Below are positions 63,601 through 64,000 of a stretch of 64,000 nt of DNA, in pieces (positions within the stretch are counted from its first letter, which is position 1; each line of letters opens with the position of its first letter). The stretch lies in NCBI GenBank assembly GCA_001598975.1, contig BBXU01002754.1, forward strand, positions 30,619 through 94,618, in the 5' to 3' direction. The position numbers and the translations under genes were made by a program. The notes below the pieces were generated by a model that made no database searches, had not been told where the DNA came from, and worked only from the letters and a program-made list of their open reading frames with translations. The DNA is from Parachlorella kessleri. Lineage: Eukaryota > Chlorophyta > Trebouxiophyceae > Chlorellales > Chlorellaceae.

Positions 63601-63971
63601 CAGCCACCAGCCTGGCAGCGGCTGCCCAGTCCCTGTACAGCATAGCGCAGCATGGGGGCCCACACTTCACCTTTGGCACCCACACCAATATCCCCATCCA
63701 TGGCGCCTCGCTGGATGTGAACCAGTTCAGCCAGCAGCAGCAGCAGCAGCACCCCCAGCACCCGCACCACCACTTCCAGCAGCACCAACCCGGGCAAGGG
63801 GCGTTTGGCCTGCAGGTGGGTCATGTGGTGCCGGCGCAGACTGCAAATTACTGCTTGCGTAGTGCTGCGATGGGTAGGCTTTCTCTGCTGAGGTATGGGT
63901 AGAGCCTGGAAGTGCCAGGCAGCAGCACCGGGAGCTGGCTACCCAGTCCAGCAGTGGTTGGCAGGCCATAC
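57693..63971 (+). CDS. MOS1: MOS1/PRRC2-like protein with BAT2 N-terminal domain, 3' end beyond window
   Basis: Phase-consistent exons are 57693-57782, 57891-57953, 58061-58354, 58646-58713, 58988-59308, 59510-59629, 59859-59941, 60252-60556, 60860-61033, 61448-63433 and 63528-63815, and the gene continues past the window. The N-terminus has the BAT2-N hallmark VPKPVNLPSLKKENAGNDP, then SGW and GPLNPQDFPSLAA, as in Arabidopsis MOS1 and animal PRRC2. A region rich in Arg, Ser, Asp, Gly and Tyr repeats follows. Next come DYDPELFPPMPGEPP and a charged coiled-coil segment (RRAAEEEESERREAAARKLR). The rest is a 660-residue Pro/Ala/Gln/Gly-rich stretch with Lys-Gly-rich patches. MOS1 acts in plant mRNA processing and immune-gene expression; PRRC2 proteins associate with translation and RNA granules. 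Function here is inferred from the N-terminal domain. A 28-base candidate exon at 58753-58780 breaks frame (see findings). Confidence 0.82.
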
Positions 63972-64000
63972 CTGCGTGCCTTGCAAGGCAGCGTCGAGGC

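Overview
The window reads as nuclear DNA of a chlorophyte green alga. It is GC-rich. Nearly every gene is cut by short introns with GT-AG, and sometimes GC-AG, ends. Proteins carry Gln-, Ala- and Pro-rich low-complexity inserts. The gene set mixes plant-type and general eukaryotic functions: a MOS1/BAT2-N protein, histidinol dehydrogenase, organellar GatB, GPR1/FUN34/YaaH acetate transporters, TRAPPC8, CstF-64, ISD11, PIG-B, cyclin Q, POLA2 and RPB10. The species cannot be named from this sequence. Coding exons below were joined by reading frame and splice consensus; where stated, the phase of each junction was checked by hand.

Layout. 1-4022 (+): 3' part of a fibronectin-III protein with a C-terminal membrane anchor. 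4530-7888 (+): secreted protein with PAN/apple-like domains and three ShKT domains. 8425-11973 (-): GatB. 12596-13985: an inverted, truncated copy of four exons of the PAN/ShKT gene, lying between direct repeats, one of which is split by a 215-bp insertion with a 10-bp target duplication. 14838-24573 (+): TRAPPC8. 24952-27555 and 28832-31997 (+): two tandem acetate-transporter paralogs that differ in intron content. 32959-35494 (-): CstF-64. 35742-36411 (+): ISD11/LYRM4. 37249-39077 (+): a CHK/ecdysteroid-kinase-like protein. 39317-40421 (-): cyclin Q. 40621-43701 (+): PIG-B/GPI10. 44599-47703 (+): a long protein ending in a Janus/PHPT1-like domain that seems to lack the catalytic residues. 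48768-53111 (-): POLA2. 53347-53962 (+): RPB10. 54689-57486 (-): histidinol dehydrogenase. 57693-63971+ (+): MOS1/PRRC2-like protein, cut by the window edge.

Most genes are unrelated housekeeping functions, so there is no operon-like logic. Local structure still shows. Four pairs are head-to-head with only about 200-250 bp between start codons (CSTF2/ISD11, CCNQ/PIGB, POLA2/RPB10, HDH/MOS1), which suggests shared bidirectional promoters. The two acetate transporters form a tandem duplication. The most unusual piece is the repeat-flanked inverted cassette at 12.6-14.0 kb, which looks like a recent gene-fragment duplication or capture with a later small insertion nested beside it.
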